Below are positions 18,268-27,035 of a stretch of 44,788 nt of DNA, piece after piece. The DNA is from Thiotrichaceae bacterium (GTDB lineage: Bacteria; Pseudomonadota; Gammaproteobacteria; Thiotrichales; Thiotrichaceae), in assembly GCA_026991755.1 (NCBI GenBank), contig JALXAX010000151.1:1-44788 (forward strand), written 5' to 3'. A program made the translations under genes and the position numbers. The notes below the pieces were generated by a model, which saw only the letters and a list, made by a program, of their open reading frames with translations, did no database searches and was not told where the DNA came from. The first letter of the stretch is position 1, and every line of letters starts with the position of its first letter.

Positions 18268-18295
18268 GTAGAGACGTTGCATGCAACGTCTCTAC
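18268..18295. repeat. 28-base perfect palindrome (copy b) between ccmD and ccmE
   Basis: gtagagacgttgca is followed directly by its exact reverse complement. It is the same element as 5333-5360. It sits in the 302-base space between ccmD and ccmE, where it could attenuate or process the ccm transcript. Nothing else recognisable was seen in this space. Confidence 0.8.
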
Positions 18296-18433
18296 CACAG
18301 TAGATAATAGATTTAGTTTGTGAACATCTATAAATACCGAACTACTCTATGTAACTAAACTTAAATATAACTTAAAATTCATCTCTACTAACCCACATGC
18401 ACAACGCAATATGCGGCAGAATATTCAATAAAA

Positions 18434-18598
18434 TCAACTTTTTTTCTTATTTATTCTCATCAATCGAGCAATATTTTTAAGCACTGCTTTGCGTTGACCT
18501 TTCAAAATAAAAGGTTCAAGAAACATCAGGATGGTTGTTAACCCATACGTCATTAAAATATAGAAACCGTAGTTTCCCATCGATGGCCAATTACCCAT
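18434..18598 (-). CDS. ccmD: Haem exporter protein CcmD (small ORF)
   Basis: Small single-span protein that helps release holo-CcmE from the CcmABC complex. I translated it by hand: 54 residues beginning MGNWPSMGNYGFYILMTYGL and ending in a basic tail (RLMRINKKKS). An aromatic N-terminus, one transmembrane helix (about residues 11-30) and a basic cytoplasmic tail are the CcmD pattern. It starts at 18598 and overlaps the end of ccmC by eight bases, as in other species. Confidence 0.88.
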   Translation of the reverse strand: MGNWPSMGNYGFYILMTYGLTTILMFLEPFILKGQRKAVLKNIARLMRINKKKS

Positions 18599-19337
18599 GA
18601 TTTATCTCCTCTAGGTCTTGAACCCAGCGAGTATGTTTTTCTCGCTGTAATATAATGTTACGCACTCTCATGCAAATAACCCCAAACGCATACGACCAAA
18701 AAGAAATAACCATTAAGAACATCGCTATCTTAATATTCGGTTCTATTTGCTGAGTCGATGACTCTTGATGTAATGAGGAGCATTCTGCAGGATTAGGACA
18801 ATTGACTGAATAGTAAATAACAGGAACCATCACCATGCCTACCATTGCCAAGATGGCTGCGGCTTTGTCGGCACGTCGTGAATCATCAATAGCCGATTGC
18901 AGTGCCATATAGCCTACATAAAGGAACAACAAGATCAGGAAGGACGTCATACGCGGATCCCAGTCCCACCATGTTCCCCAGCTGGGTTGCCCCCAAAAAG
19001 CACCTGTCCATAATCCGATGATAGTGAACAGTGCTCCCGTAGGCGCGATAGCCGATGCGAACATATAAGAAAGGCGGGTATTGAAAACCAATCCGACTAA
19101 CGCCCAGAATACCAACATGCCATACAGCCACATTGACATCCAAGCTGCTGCAACATGAATAAAAATAATACGGTAATATTCTTTCTGTTCTGAAAGCACA
19201 TCAGGCGTTTTGAAAAAGCCCCAATAAAGACCAACAACAGCTAGCACAAAAGCGATAACCATAAACCATGAAACCAACTTACCCGCTAAAGGATAAAAGT
19301 TGGACGGTGCTGCGTACTTAAACCAATTAATACTCAA
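18591..19337 (-). CDS. ccmC: Haem transporter/handling protein CcmC
   Basis: Six-span inner-membrane protein that presents haem to CcmE. The WWD motif is PSWGTWWDWDPRMTSF (about 118-133). Flanking haem-ligand histidines are H61 (IFIHVAAAWMSMWLYG) and H190 (SSLHQESS). In the family the second histidine is normally preceded by a YSVxWWNTLHQ-type loop. Here that loop reads SVNCPNPAECSSLHQ, longer and with two cysteines (C180, C186) in place of the tryptophan pair. 248 residues. It is separated from ccmB by a 477-base gap filled by repeats. Confidence 0.95.
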   Translation of the reverse strand: MSINWFKYAAPSNFYPLAGKLVSWFMVIAFVLAVVGLYWGFFKTPDVLSEQKEYYRIIFIHVAAAWMSMWLYGMLVFWALVGLVFNTRLSYMFASAIAPTGALFTIIGLWTGAFWGQPSWGTWWDWDPRMTSFLILLFLYVGYMALQSAIDDSRRADKAAAILAMVGMVMVPVIYYSVNCPNPAECSSLHQESSTQQIEPNIKIAMFLMVISFWSYAFGVICMRVRNIILQREKHTRWVQDLEEINHG

Positions 19338-19460
19338 TTTTCGACACTCTTACTAATAATGTATTTAGGAACGTGCTTGAACGTTCCTTAGCTTATCATT
19401 GCTTAACCTTTTATAAACTAACAATAGTTTATAAATACCACTACTAACTGCTTTGTAACA

Positions 19461-19731
19461 CTAGTACTCCAGCAACTTAGGTTTGATGGATACAGAGCAA
19501 TCCAAAGCGCTCAAGACAAGGCTTGGGTTGCAGGCAATGGTTGTTCCCTTGGCAAGACCCATAACGCAGTATTGAGCGCTTTGGGTTGCTCCCTTCGGGC
19601 GAGCCAGGAAGCGGTCATCCGCGTTGTTGCGTCTTTTGTGAAGGGAACAACCATTCCCTGCAAGACGCGCCTAGCGGCTAACCGCTTCCTGACTCGCTGT
19701 ATTCATCAAACCTAACTTGTTGGAGTACTAG
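19461..19731 (-). repeat. R2 multi-hairpin element (copy b, 271 bp) inside the ccm operon
   Basis: Same length and internal hairpins as 12851-13121 but in the opposite orientation. It lies in the 477-base gap between ccmB and ccmC, so either the operon is transcribed through it or ccmC-ccmI have their own promoter. The two copies flank ccmC-ccmI as inverted repeats about 6.3 kb apart. Confidence 0.9.
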
Positions 19732-19763
19732 TACTCCAGCAACTTAGGTTTGATGGAGTACTA
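19728..19763. repeat. Solo R2 end
   Basis: An extra R2 terminal sequence (ctagtactccagcaacttag, continuing to a mirrored ggagtacta) follows directly on R2 copy b and shares its ctag. It may be a deletion product of a second, tandem R2 insertion. Confidence 0.7.
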
Positions 19764-19814
19764 AATCCATATGACACTCGTCTACACTACGAATGTTTCT
19801 ATTTCTTCTACTTG

Positions 19815-20486
19815 CTACTCTGATGCGATTCTTAACGCTGCTGCAGTAGCCCAAGGGGTTAACACGAGGGTTAGTATCAGGAATCCACTCAATAAAAGCA
19901 AATAAGACTCAACATTGTTGTGGGATAACATACTATCAGCGACGGCACCTGCTCCATAGATGAGCACGGGTATATAAAGAGGTAACACTAATAATGAAAT
20001 CAGTATCCCCCCTCCTCGTAAACCCAATGTTAAAGCAGCACCAATGGCGCCTAACAAGCTCAAAATGGGCGTGCCTAATAACAAGGACAACATCATCATA
20101 ACAATCGTATCGATATTAAGGTGATATTGCAGGCCAACCAAGGGGGCTATCAAGACTAGAGGTAAACCTGTCAACAACCAATGCGCTAGCACTTTTGCCA
20201 GCACGATAATAAACAAAGGCTGAGGGGATAACAGCATTTGTTCTAAGGTGCCGTCTTCATAATCACTAGCGAACAATCGTTCTAGCGCTAACATGGATGC
20301 TAATAAAGCCGCTATCCAAGCAACACCAGGCGCCATTTTTTGCAGCAAGCCTTTATCAATTCCTACACCTAGCGGAAACAGGCTGATGACGATGATAAAG
20401 AAAAATAAAGTAGTCAGTATCTCTGTCTTATGTCGCATCGCGAGCATCAGATCACGGTAGAGGATGGTTTTGAATATTCTAAACAT
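19815..20486 (-). CDS. ccmB: Haem exporter membrane protein CcmB
   Basis: Permease subunit of the CcmAB ABC transporter, which uses ATP to release holo-CcmE from CcmC. Six transmembrane helices are visible over 223 residues. The N-terminal RDLMLAMRHKTEILTTLFFF and the ERLFASDYEDGTLEQMLLSP region are the conserved CcmB coupling stretches. The start lies four bases after the ccmA stop. Downstream it runs into the R2-filled gap before ccmC. Confidence 0.95.
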   Translation of the reverse strand: MFRIFKTILYRDLMLAMRHKTEILTTLFFFIIVISLFPLGVGIDKGLLQKMAPGVAWIAALLASMLALERLFASDYEDGTLEQMLLSPQPLFIIVLAKVLAHWLLTGLPLVLIAPLVGLQYHLNIDTIVMMMLSLLLGTPILSLLGAIGAALTLGLRGGGILISLLVLPLYIPVLIYGAGAVADSMLSHNNVESYLLLLSGFLILTLVLTPWATAAALRIASE

Positions 20487-20490
20487 ACTT

Positions 20491-21111
20491 TCAGGCGACC
20501 AAATTCAAACGGTTGATAGAACCCGAAGTTAAGGCAACTTCCTGATGCGTGGTTAAAATAACCATGCCTCCTTTTTCTATATGTTGGCTGATAACACGCT
20601 GCAAAAAATCTACCGCTTTGACATCCAACGCACTGAAGGGTTCATCCAGAATCCAAAGTTTACATTGAGTCAATAGTAAATAAGCCAAAGAAGTACGACG
20701 TTTCTGACCCTGCGATAAAGACCGAACAGGTAGATCCTCATAGCCGTACAACCCCATAGCTTCAAGGGCATTGAGCACTTCATCATCAGTTACAACGAGA
20801 TCATTTAAAAAACACGCTATTTTAAGGTTTTCCATAGCGGTTAAATCAAGCTTTATAGCATTGTGATGGCCTAACCAGGTGAGTTCAGAACGAAACTCAT
20901 CAGCCAGTTTTAATATAGGCTCACCTTGCCAGGATACATAGCCATCATCAGGGTAACGCAGCGTAGCTAACGTCTTTAATAAGGTTGTCTTACCACAGCC
21001 GTTATGTCCTTCAATTAACAGCAACTCGCCATCATTCACCTGAAAACTTACGTTTTCAAATAATAATCTATCACCTCGTCGGCAGGCTAATTGGTGGGCT
21101 TGTAAACTCAT
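20491..21111 (-). CDS. ccmA: Cytochrome c biogenesis ATPase CcmA
   Basis: ABC-transporter ATPase partner of CcmB. Walker A is GHNGCGKTT (residues 35-43), the signature is SLSQGQKRR (131-139) and Walker B is LWILDEPFSALD (152-163), with the H-loop histidine in LTTHQE (H189). At 206 residues it matches the family. It is the first gene of the ccm cluster; an R1 element starts about 60 bases upstream of its start codon, so promoter sequences must lie in or just before that repeat. Confidence 0.96.
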   Translation of the reverse strand: MSLQAHQLACRRGDRLLFENVSFQVNDGELLLIEGHNGCGKTTLLKTLATLRYPDDGYVSWQGEPILKLADEFRSELTWLGHHNAIKLDLTAMENLKIACFLNDLVVTDDEVLNALEAMGLYGYEDLPVRSLSQGQKRRTSLAYLLLTQCKLWILDEPFSALDVKAVDFLQRVISQHIEKGGMVILTTHQEVALTSGSINRLNLVA

Positions 21112-21174
21112 GCGCTGAATAATACCTAATTGGAACGGCCAACGATAGGGAGAATTCGAGCAAGATAAGACTAA

Positions 21175-21373
21175 AGGGCACCTCTATTAATTCATGGTTC
21201 GTTTTGCTGAGGCTAGAATCTGCTATATTTTCGCTATAAAAGTAACCAATAGCTACGGCTATTGCTAACTTTTCTATCAAAAATCTAACAAATTCTATCT
21301 GCTGAAGCTTCTAAGTTTCGCTAAAGCTCAGCTAAGTCACAGCAACTCCGACCAGAATTAATAGAGATACCCT
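21175..21373 (-). repeat. R1 foldback element (copy b, full-length 199 bp) upstream of ccmA
   Basis: The ends are agggcacctctattaattc and the complement of agggtatctctattaattc. Compared with copies at 13120 and 32880 it has an extra block of about 38 bases (with gcttctaagtttcgctaaag), so those copies are probably deletion derivatives. It lies directly upstream of ccmA. Confidence 0.9.
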
Positions 21374-21494
21374 AAATAGGTATAGGAATTTATAAAGCAC
21401 CATGAGTGATTAAAAAACAATCAGTAGTGTTACTTAATCACACAAAGCCAAACTGATTATGAATAAACGTAGCTAGAATATAGATGAACGGTAC

Positions 21495-21528
21495 TTATCC
21501 ACATTTTATGTGGATAAGTCTGTGCATA
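21495..21528. promoter_or_regulatory. Inverted pair of perfect DnaA boxes in an AT-rich gene desert
   Basis: ttatccaca (21495-21503) and its reverse complement (21509-21517) are consensus DnaA boxes five bases apart. One-mismatch boxes follow at 21520-21528 and 21698-21706 on the minus strand. The surrounding 21400-21960 has no gene and is very AT-rich. This could be a replication origin, a DnaA-titration locus or a regulatory site; dnaA, dnaN and gidA are not in the window. Confidence 0.45.
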
Positions 21529-21979
21529 AAGTCCTTATAACCAATCTAAATGATTATAAATTAAAGTACCTTATCACTTTGAATACTTTATCAGCAGAAA
21601 ATGAATATTTATTATTATCAGTGACTTATAAAAAGTGTTACAAAATACACCAAAAGTAAATTTAACTGATCATTATATCACCTTCTTTTCTGTATTTTGT
21701 TGATAAGTTATTTCTATTGACTGAGAATTATGAGATGTTTATTAACTAACCAATCCAAAACCCATACGTAACCTTAACGGTATATTAACGGCATTTTAAG
21801 CGCAATTTTTAGTTTATAAACACTATAAGAAAATCAGTTAATTTAATAATGTTGATGAGGTTAAATAAAGTCATAACTCATTTTTATAAGAAGCCAGTGC
21901 AAGATCTTTGCATGAAATGATAGGGTGAAGAAACGAGTATATTTTTATGAGGCACCTATGTTATTTAGAATTTTCGTTT

Positions 21980-22176
21980 GGAACCTCTGATTAAGTCTGA
22001 TCGGAATTTCTGTGACTTAGTTGAGCTTTAGCGAAACTTAGAAGCTTCAGCAGATAGGGTTTGTCAGTTTTTTGCTAGCAAAGTTAGCAATAGCCGTAGC
22101 TATTGATCACTTTTATAGCGAAAAGCTGGCAGATTCTAGCCTCAGAAAAACGAGTCATGACTTGATCAGAGGTTCC
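21980..22176 (+). repeat. R1-related foldback element with variant ends (copy c, 197 bp)
   Basis: The interior matches R1 (gcttctaagtttcgctaaag in complement, ttagcaatagccgtagctat), but the ends are different: ggaacctctgattaagtc and the complement of ggaacctctgatcaagtc. The bases gttt occur just before the left end and just after the right end, which may be a target duplication. A fragment of this end type recurs at 22550-22572. Confidence 0.8.
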
Positions 22177-22276
22177 GTTTGGTTCTACCCCAAAATTGAG
22201 CGGAAAGATTGCTATGCCCTTTTGCCTACAACTAAAAGACCCACTAGTCACACCTTTCGTGTACAGGTCTCACTGT

Positions 22277-22336
22277 AGGGCATCTCTATTAATTCATGGT
22301 TGGTTTTGCTGAGACTAGAATTAATAGAGGTACTCT
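22277..22336. repeat. R1 short derivative (copy d, 60 bp)
   Basis: Only the two R1 ends and about 22 internal bases remain. Exactly the same 60-base short form occurs at 44626-44685, so this is a recurrent type and not random decay. Confidence 0.85.
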
Positions 22337-22368
22337 GTATAAATAAAACCAAAACGAATATACTTTAT

Positions 22369-22527
22369 GAGACCTTTGCATAAAAGGATGGCGAGAGAAA
22401 AATGAGCGAAATTTTCTCTATTTTTGCTAAAAAAGAGGGTAATAGCCGAGCTATTGGCCGAATTTTTAGCAGAAATAGAGGAAATTCGAGCCATTTTAAT
22501 CCGTCATATCTTTCGTGCAAAGGTCTC
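22369..22527. repeat. R3 foldback element (copy a, 159 bp)
   Basis: The ends gagacctttgca and its exact complement enclose arms that pair imperfectly over the full length; the centre is taatagccgagctattggc. Another 159-base copy is at 36130-36288 and a solo end at 35890-35917. The bases tttat flank both sides. It lies about 100 bases upstream of argA. Confidence 0.88.
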
Positions 22528-22623
22528 TTTATGAAACATTTGTTTCAATGGAACTCTGATCAAGTCTCAGATTTCCAACCAAACCTAATCAGCTACCACC
22601 TGATAGAGAAAAGATAAGACAAT

Positions 22624-23910
22624 ATGAGTGAAAAAAAATGTACTCGCATTAGTTTCTTCCATGAAGCCGCGCCTTACATCCACAACCACAGGGATAAAAC
22701 CTTTGTCATCGCACTAAGTGGCGAGACCATTGCTCACCCTCGTTTCTCTCAGATACTAAAAGACATTGCCATACTCAATAGCTTAGGGGTTAAGGTTATT
22801 TTAGTGCATGGTGCTAGGCCTCAAGTCGATCATCAGTTAGCACTTATCCACCATAGTATTCATGTTGAGAATGATCTCAGAGTCACCGATGACGAAACCT
22901 TAGCCACTGCAAAAAACATCATCGGGGGTATTCGCATTGATATTGAGAATAAGCTCACCAGCATTCTCAACACGCCACCCAGCACCAACAACGGCACTGG
23001 CATTCTTTCGGGCAACTTAATTACGGCACGCCCTCTCGGTGTGATTGATGGAGTGGATTACAAACATACTGGTGAAGTAAGAAAAGTAAATACAGCACTC
23101 ATTGAATCTTTATTAGCGGAAAGAAACCTCGTATTGCTATCCCCTTTAGGTTTTTCTCCTACAGGAGAAACTTATAATTTACGTTATGAACATATTGCCA
23201 GCTTTACCGCAAAAGCCATGCAAGCGGATAAGTTAATTTATATTCATGCTGAAGACCTCAACTTACCCAAGCAAACAGAAAAACAAGGCCTACAAGCACT
23301 CATCAAGCAATACCCTGGCAAACATCTGTATCAGGATATTGATGATGCGCTAGAGCAAGGTGTTGAGCGTGTTCATATGATTCATGCTGATATTGAAGGT
23401 GGATTATTATTAGAGCTATATACCCGCGATGGTGTGGGTGCGCTCTTCTCAACTAATAATTACGAAGATATTTGTCCCGCAACGATAGAACACGTAACAG
23501 GCATTCTGGATTTGATCAGACCTTTAGAAGAAAAAGGCATTCTTATTAAGCGCTCTCGTGAACAACTAGAACTGGAAATTGAAAACTTTAGCGTGATCGA
23601 GCGAGATCAAAAAGTGATAGGTTGCGCAGCCTGTTACCTAATACCCAATACGCAAGTGGGTGAACTTGCTTGTCTGGCGATACACCCTGATTATTATGGG
23701 CAACAGCGTGGAGACACTTTGCTTAGTTACATCTCAGAAAAAGCTAAAAAACTCGACCTCAACCAACTGCTAGTGCTCACCACACAAACCACTGATTGGT
23801 TTCAAGAAAGAGGCTTTAGCATTGGAAATATTGATGATCTACCTAAAGCGAAGAAAGAACTCTATAACTACCACAGAAAATCAAAAATTTTGATTAAGGA
23901 TTTAGACTAA
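22624..23910 (+). CDS. argA: Amino-acid N-acetyltransferase ArgA (N-acetylglutamate synthase)
   Basis: Acetylates glutamate with acetyl-CoA as the first step of arginine synthesis and is normally feedback-inhibited by arginine. The N-terminal amino-acid-kinase-like domain (about 1-285) has FVIALSGETIAH and VILVHGARPQVDHQL; the C-terminal GNAT domain has ELACLAIHPDYYGQQRGDTL (acetyl-CoA loop QQRGD). 428 residues against 443 in E. coli. It is preceded by stacked repeats and followed after 62 bases by ppnP. Confidence 0.95.
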   Translation: MSEKKCTRISFFHEAAPYIHNHRDKTFVIALSGETIAHPRFSQILKDIAILNSLGVKVILVHGARPQVDHQLALIHHSIHVENDLRVTDDETLATAKNIIGGIRIDIENKLTSILNTPPSTNNGTGILSGNLITARPLGVIDGVDYKHTGEVRKVNTALIESLLAERNLVLLSPLGFSPTGETYNLRYEHIASFTAKAMQADKLIYIHAEDLNLPKQTEKQGLQALIKQYPGKHLYQDIDDALEQGVERVHMIHADIEGGLLLELYTRDGVGALFSTNNYEDICPATIEHVTGILDLIRPLEEKGILIKRSREQLELEIENFSVIERDQKVIGCAACYLIPNTQVGELACLAIHPDYYGQQRGDTLLSYISEKAKKLDLNQLLVLTTQTTDWFQERGFSIGNIDDLPKAKKELYNYHRKSKILIKDLD

Positions 23911-23972
23911 CTCCGTTAATCTATCCAACACTCTTTATATCTACCAACTTACAACTACCAAAGAATACAACT

Positions 23973-24254
23973 ATGTTTAAAACCAATGAATATTTTGACG
24001 GCAAAGTCATCTCCGTGGCTTATCAAACAGAAACCTTACCCGCCACAGTTGGCGTAATGGCAGCAGGTGATTACACCTTTAACACGGGCGACAAAGAAAA
24101 AATGACCGTAGTCAGTGGTGCTATGACTATTAAACGTAAAGATGATGCGGAAGCAATAACCTTCTCAGCAGGTGAGTCTTTCGACGTAGAAGCCAATAGC
24201 TCATTTGAGGTGAGCATAGCGAGCGATACGGCTTATCTGTGCCTTTACGGCTAA
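23973..24254 (+). CDS. ppnP: Pyrimidine/purine nucleoside phosphorylase PpnP (YaiE)
   Basis: Small cupin enzyme that splits several nucleosides with phosphate. The 93 residues cover the whole family. The N-terminus [18 protein letters not shown], the [20 protein letters not shown] turn and the C-terminal [16 protein letters not shown] are typical. It lies between argA and purT on the same strand, with gaps of 62 and 49 bases. The nucleoside link to purT may be coincidental. Confidence 0.93.
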   Translation: MFKTNEYFDGKVISVAYQTETLPATVGVMAAGDYTFNTGDKEKMTVVSGAMTIKRKDDAEAITFSAGESFDVEANSSFEVSIASDTAYLCLYG

Positions 24255-24303
24255 CTTAATCCTTTATCCTTTTACCCCCCACTTTACTTCCAAAGGACTC
24301 CTT

Positions 24304-25491
24304 ATGACATCAACCACATTAGGCACTCCACTTTCCCCTACAGCGACTCGCGTACTCTTTTGCGGAGGTGGTGAGTTAGGTAAAGAAGTCGTTATCGAGT
24401 TACAGCGCTTGGGGGTAGAAGTGATTGTAGTTGATCGCTATGAAAATGCACCCGCTATGCAAGTGGCACATCGTAGTCATTGTATTTCTATGCTAGATGG
24501 CGAGGCACTAAGAAAAGTGATCGAGTTAGAACAACCCCATTACATCGTTCCCGAAATCGAAGCTATCGCCACCGATACGCTTGTAGAATTGGAAAACGAA
24601 GGCTATCACATTATTCCCACGGCTAACGCTGCCAAATTGACCATGAACCGCGAAGGTATTCGCTGTCTTGCCGCTGAAGAACTCGGCATACCTACCTCAC
24701 CCTATCGCTTTGCAGAAACTGAGGCTGAGTTTAAAGAAGCGATTGAAGTGATCGGTATACCCTGTGTCATCAAGCCCATTATGAGCTCCTCAGGCAAAGG
24801 CCAAAGCACCATTCAATCAGCAGATGATATTGATAGCGCATGGCACTATTCACAACAAGGCAGTCGCACAGGGGCTGGTAAAGTCATCATCGAAGGCTTT
24901 GTTGATTTTGATTATGAAATCACCCAGCTCACCGTTAGGCACATTGACGGTACTAGCTTTTGTGAACCTATCGGACACGTTCAAGTCGACGGCGATTATC
25001 GACAATCATGGCAACCTCAAGCGATGAGCGAAAACGCACTTAGCCAGTCTCGTGAGATTGCAGAAAAAGTGACTAGTGCTTTAGGGGGTAGAGGTATCTT
25101 TGGTGTCGAATTATTTATCAAAGGCGATGATGTGATCTTTAGTGAAGTATCCCCACGACCGCACGATACAGGCATGGTGACGATGATTTCACAAGATTTA
25201 TCACAATTTGCCTTACATGCCCGAGCCATACTAGGGCTACCTATTCCCAACATCCACTTTCATGGCCCCTCTGCCAGTAGCGTAGTATTAGCTCAAGGTG
25301 AATCATCCCAAGTTAGCTTCTCAAATTTGCAAGATGTATTAGCCCAACCTGACACACAGTTACGTTTATTCGGCAAACCCGAAGTCAGTGGGCAACGTAG
25401 AATGGGAGTAGTGTTAGCTAGAGATGAAAGTATTGATAAAGCGTTAGCCAAAGCAACTAACGCCTCGAATGCCATTGAGGTACAACTCTAG
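24304..25491 (+). CDS. purT: Formate-dependent phosphoribosylglycinamide formyltransferase PurT
   Basis: ATP-grasp enzyme that makes formyl-GAR from GAR, formate and ATP, the folate-independent route of purine synthesis step 3. The N-terminal substrate-binding loop [20 protein letters not shown] and [16 protein letters not shown] are diagnostic. The ATP-grasp part includes [15 protein letters not shown] and the metal-binding stretch [15 protein letters not shown]. 395 residues, equal to E. coli (392). A clear ribosome site (aaggac/ctcc region) precedes the ATG. The short palindromic repeat R9 follows the stop codon. Confidence 0.96.
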   Translation: MTSTTLGTPLSPTATRVLFCGGGELGKEVVIELQRLGVEVIVVDRYENAPAMQVAHRSHCISMLDGEALRKVIELEQPHYIVPEIEAIATDTLVELENEGYHIIPTANAAKLTMNREGIRCLAAEELGIPTSPYRFAETEAEFKEAIEVIGIPCVIKPIMSSSGKGQSTIQSADDIDSAWHYSQQGSRTGAGKVIIEGFVDFDYEITQLTVRHIDGTSFCEPIGHVQVDGDYRQSWQPQAMSENALSQSREIAEKVTSALGGRGIFGVELFIKGDDVIFSEVSPRPHDTGMVTMISQDLSQFALHARAILGLPIPNIHFHGPSASSVVLAQGESSQVSFSNLQDVLAQPDTQLRLFGKPEVSGQRRMGVVLARDESIDKALAKATNASNAIEVQL

Positions 25492-25496
25492 TATCC

Positions 25497-25530
25497 GTAG
25501 GTTGGGCTGACGTTAGGAAGCCCAACAAAC
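25497..25530 (+). repeat. R9 short repeat (copy a) upstream of moeA
   Basis: gtaggttgggctgacgttag plus the next 14 bases is the exact inverted copy of 27135-27168 (34 of 34). Within it ttgggct and agcccaa form a small hairpin, so it may end the purT transcript. Confidence 0.85.
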
Positions 25531-25697
25531 CAAGCCCAAAACAAGCAAAGTAGCCCTCATATTGGGTTTAAGCTGACGTCTGAAACTATGACTAAGATAG
25601 CCATAATTCACCTTACTTGTTATAGATCATGTCACCTATACCAAAGAACTTTTAAGCTTATAGAACCACTTGCTAATACTCGTTGAGAGAACTAACC

Positions 25698-27035
25698 ATG
25701 CCTAAAGACACCATCAAACACGACCCCAGTTGCGCAGATGATTATGACGCACAATCAAAAAGCGTAGAACAAGCACGAGCCAGCATAAAACAGCTTATAT
25801 CGCCTATTAAAGACACCGAAAAGCTAGCCCTAAGAGACAGCCTAAACCGCGTTCTAGCACAACCTGTTATATCGCCCATAGAAGTACCCTCACATACCAA
25901 CTCAGCAATGGATGGCTACGCTATGGCAGGAAATGATTTACCTGATGGTGAAAAAGCTACAACAAAAAACTATCAAGTGATCGGCAAAGCCTTTGCAGGC
26001 AACCCCTACGAAGGCAGCTGCGAATCAGGACAAGTCATTCGCATTATGACAGGCGCTGTCATGCCCGAGGGTTGTGATACCGTGATCATGCAAGAACACG
26101 TTGAAAGGGTTGAAAGGGTTGAAGGGGTTGAAGGGGTTGAAGGGGTTGAAGGGGTTGATACCGACAAGGGTATCACTCAGATCAAAATCGGCTCAAACCA
26201 CAAAGCAGGTCAAAACGTACGCCAAGCAGGGGAAGATATTGCACTCGGCAGTGATGTTCTGAACGTAGGCCGCAGACTAACTCCTGCCGATTTAGGCGTA
26301 ATCGCCTCATTAGGCATTAGCGAAGTAGCCGTTATACGTCGCCCCCGTATCGCCTTCTTTTCAACAGGTGATGAACTAAAATCAGTCGGTGAAACCCTCG
26401 GCAAAGGCGATATTTATGACAGCAACCGCTACACACTCTTTGGTATGCTAAAACGCTTAAATGTCGATATTATTGATATGGGCGTGATCGTGGATGACCC
26501 GCAAATACTCAAACAAACCTTTCTTAGCGCAGCCTCAATGGCAGATGTAATTATTACATCAGGCGGTGTTTCAGTCGGTGAAGCCGACTATATCAAAGAC
26601 ATCCTGGACGAAATTGGCGATTGTGATTTCTGGAAAATAGCCATGAAGCCAGGTCGCCCCCTCACCTTCGGCAGTATTGAAAACACCCTCTTCTTCGGGT
26701 TGCCTGGCAATCCCGTATCTGTGATGGCTACATTCTATCAATTTGTACAACCCGCCCTGCACTACTTAGCCAGTGGCACCGTTAAATACCCATTAACCAT
26801 ACAAGCTAACTGCTTAACATCACTAAGAAAACGAGCAGGAAGGTTTGAGTTTCAACGCGGTATTTATCAACAGGAAGAGAATGGCGAAATCAGCGTACAA
26901 AAAACAGGACAACAAGGATCAGGCATCCTCACTTCCATGAGTCAGGCTAATTGCTTCATTCTACTACCCGTAGAAATGACACAGCTTGAAGCGGGAGAAA
27001 AGGTACTGATACAACCTTTTGATAGCTTTATATAG
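25698..27035 (+). CDS. moeA: Molybdopterin molybdenumtransferase MoeA
   Basis: Inserts molybdate into adenylylated molybdopterin to make Mo cofactor. Signatures include SHTNSAMDGYA, MTGAVMPEGCDTVIMQE, the MoCF-binding core ITSGGVSVGEADY and LFFGLPGNPVSVM. From ATG 25698 it has 445 residues; an in-frame TTG at 25683 is possible but less likely. An oddity is a tandem 9-base repeat (26100-26153) encoding VERVERVEGVEGVEGVEG, in the loop between the DTVIMQE strand and the next one. It makes the protein longer than E. coli MoeA (411). Flanked by inverted copies of R9. Confidence 0.95.
   Translation: MPKDTIKHDPSCADDYDAQSKSVEQARASIKQLISPIKDTEKLALRDSLNRVLAQPVISPIEVPSHTNSAMDGYAMAGNDLPDGEKATTKNYQVIGKAFAGNPYEGSCESGQVIRIMTGAVMPEGCDTVIMQEHVERVERVEGVEGVEGVEGVDTDKGITQIKIGSNHKAGQNVRQAGEDIALGSDVLNVGRRLTPADLGVIASLGISEVAVIRRPRIAFFSTGDELKSVGETLGKGDIYDSNRYTLFGMLKRLNVDIIDMGVIVDDPQILKQTFLSAASMADVIITSGGVSVGEADYIKDILDEIGDCDFWKIAMKPGRPLTFGSIENTLFFGLPGNPVSVMATFYQFVQPALHYLASGTVKYPLTIQANCLTSLRKRAGRFEFQRGIYQQEENGEISVQKTGQQGSGILTSMSQANCFILLPVEMTQLEAGEKVLIQPFDSFI
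26100..26158 (+). repeat. In-frame 9-base tandem repeat inside moeA
   Basis: Six 9-base units, two gttgaaagg followed by four gttgaaggg, then a partial unit. Because the unit is a multiple of three, changes in copy number keep the reading frame and alter a charged Val-Glu-Gly loop. Confidence 0.95.

Noticed and set aside
12851-19731. R2 pair as a composite transposon carrying the ccm genes
   Set aside because: The ccm genes are core genes in normal order, R2 encodes no transposase, and ccmAB lie outside; two independent insertions are simpler.
21071-21280. Short reading frame within R1 that recurs in several copies (EKLAIAVAIGHFYSEN-like peptide)
   Set aside because: R1 is palindromic and the frame follows from the repeat itself; copies are truncated differently and no ribosome site is seen. 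A conserved peptide cannot be excluded but is unlikely.
21374-21980. Firm call of the chromosomal origin
   Set aside because: The DnaA boxes are real, but the usual origin genes are not here and skew cannot be computed from this window, so it is only reported as a candidate.
22402-22617. Reading frame across R3 upstream of argA
   Set aside because: It overlaps the repeat arms and has no family resemblance.
25683-25697. TTG start for moeA at 25683
   Set aside because: The ATG at 25698 has an equally placed purine-rich site and gives the normal family start region; the TTG adds only five residues.
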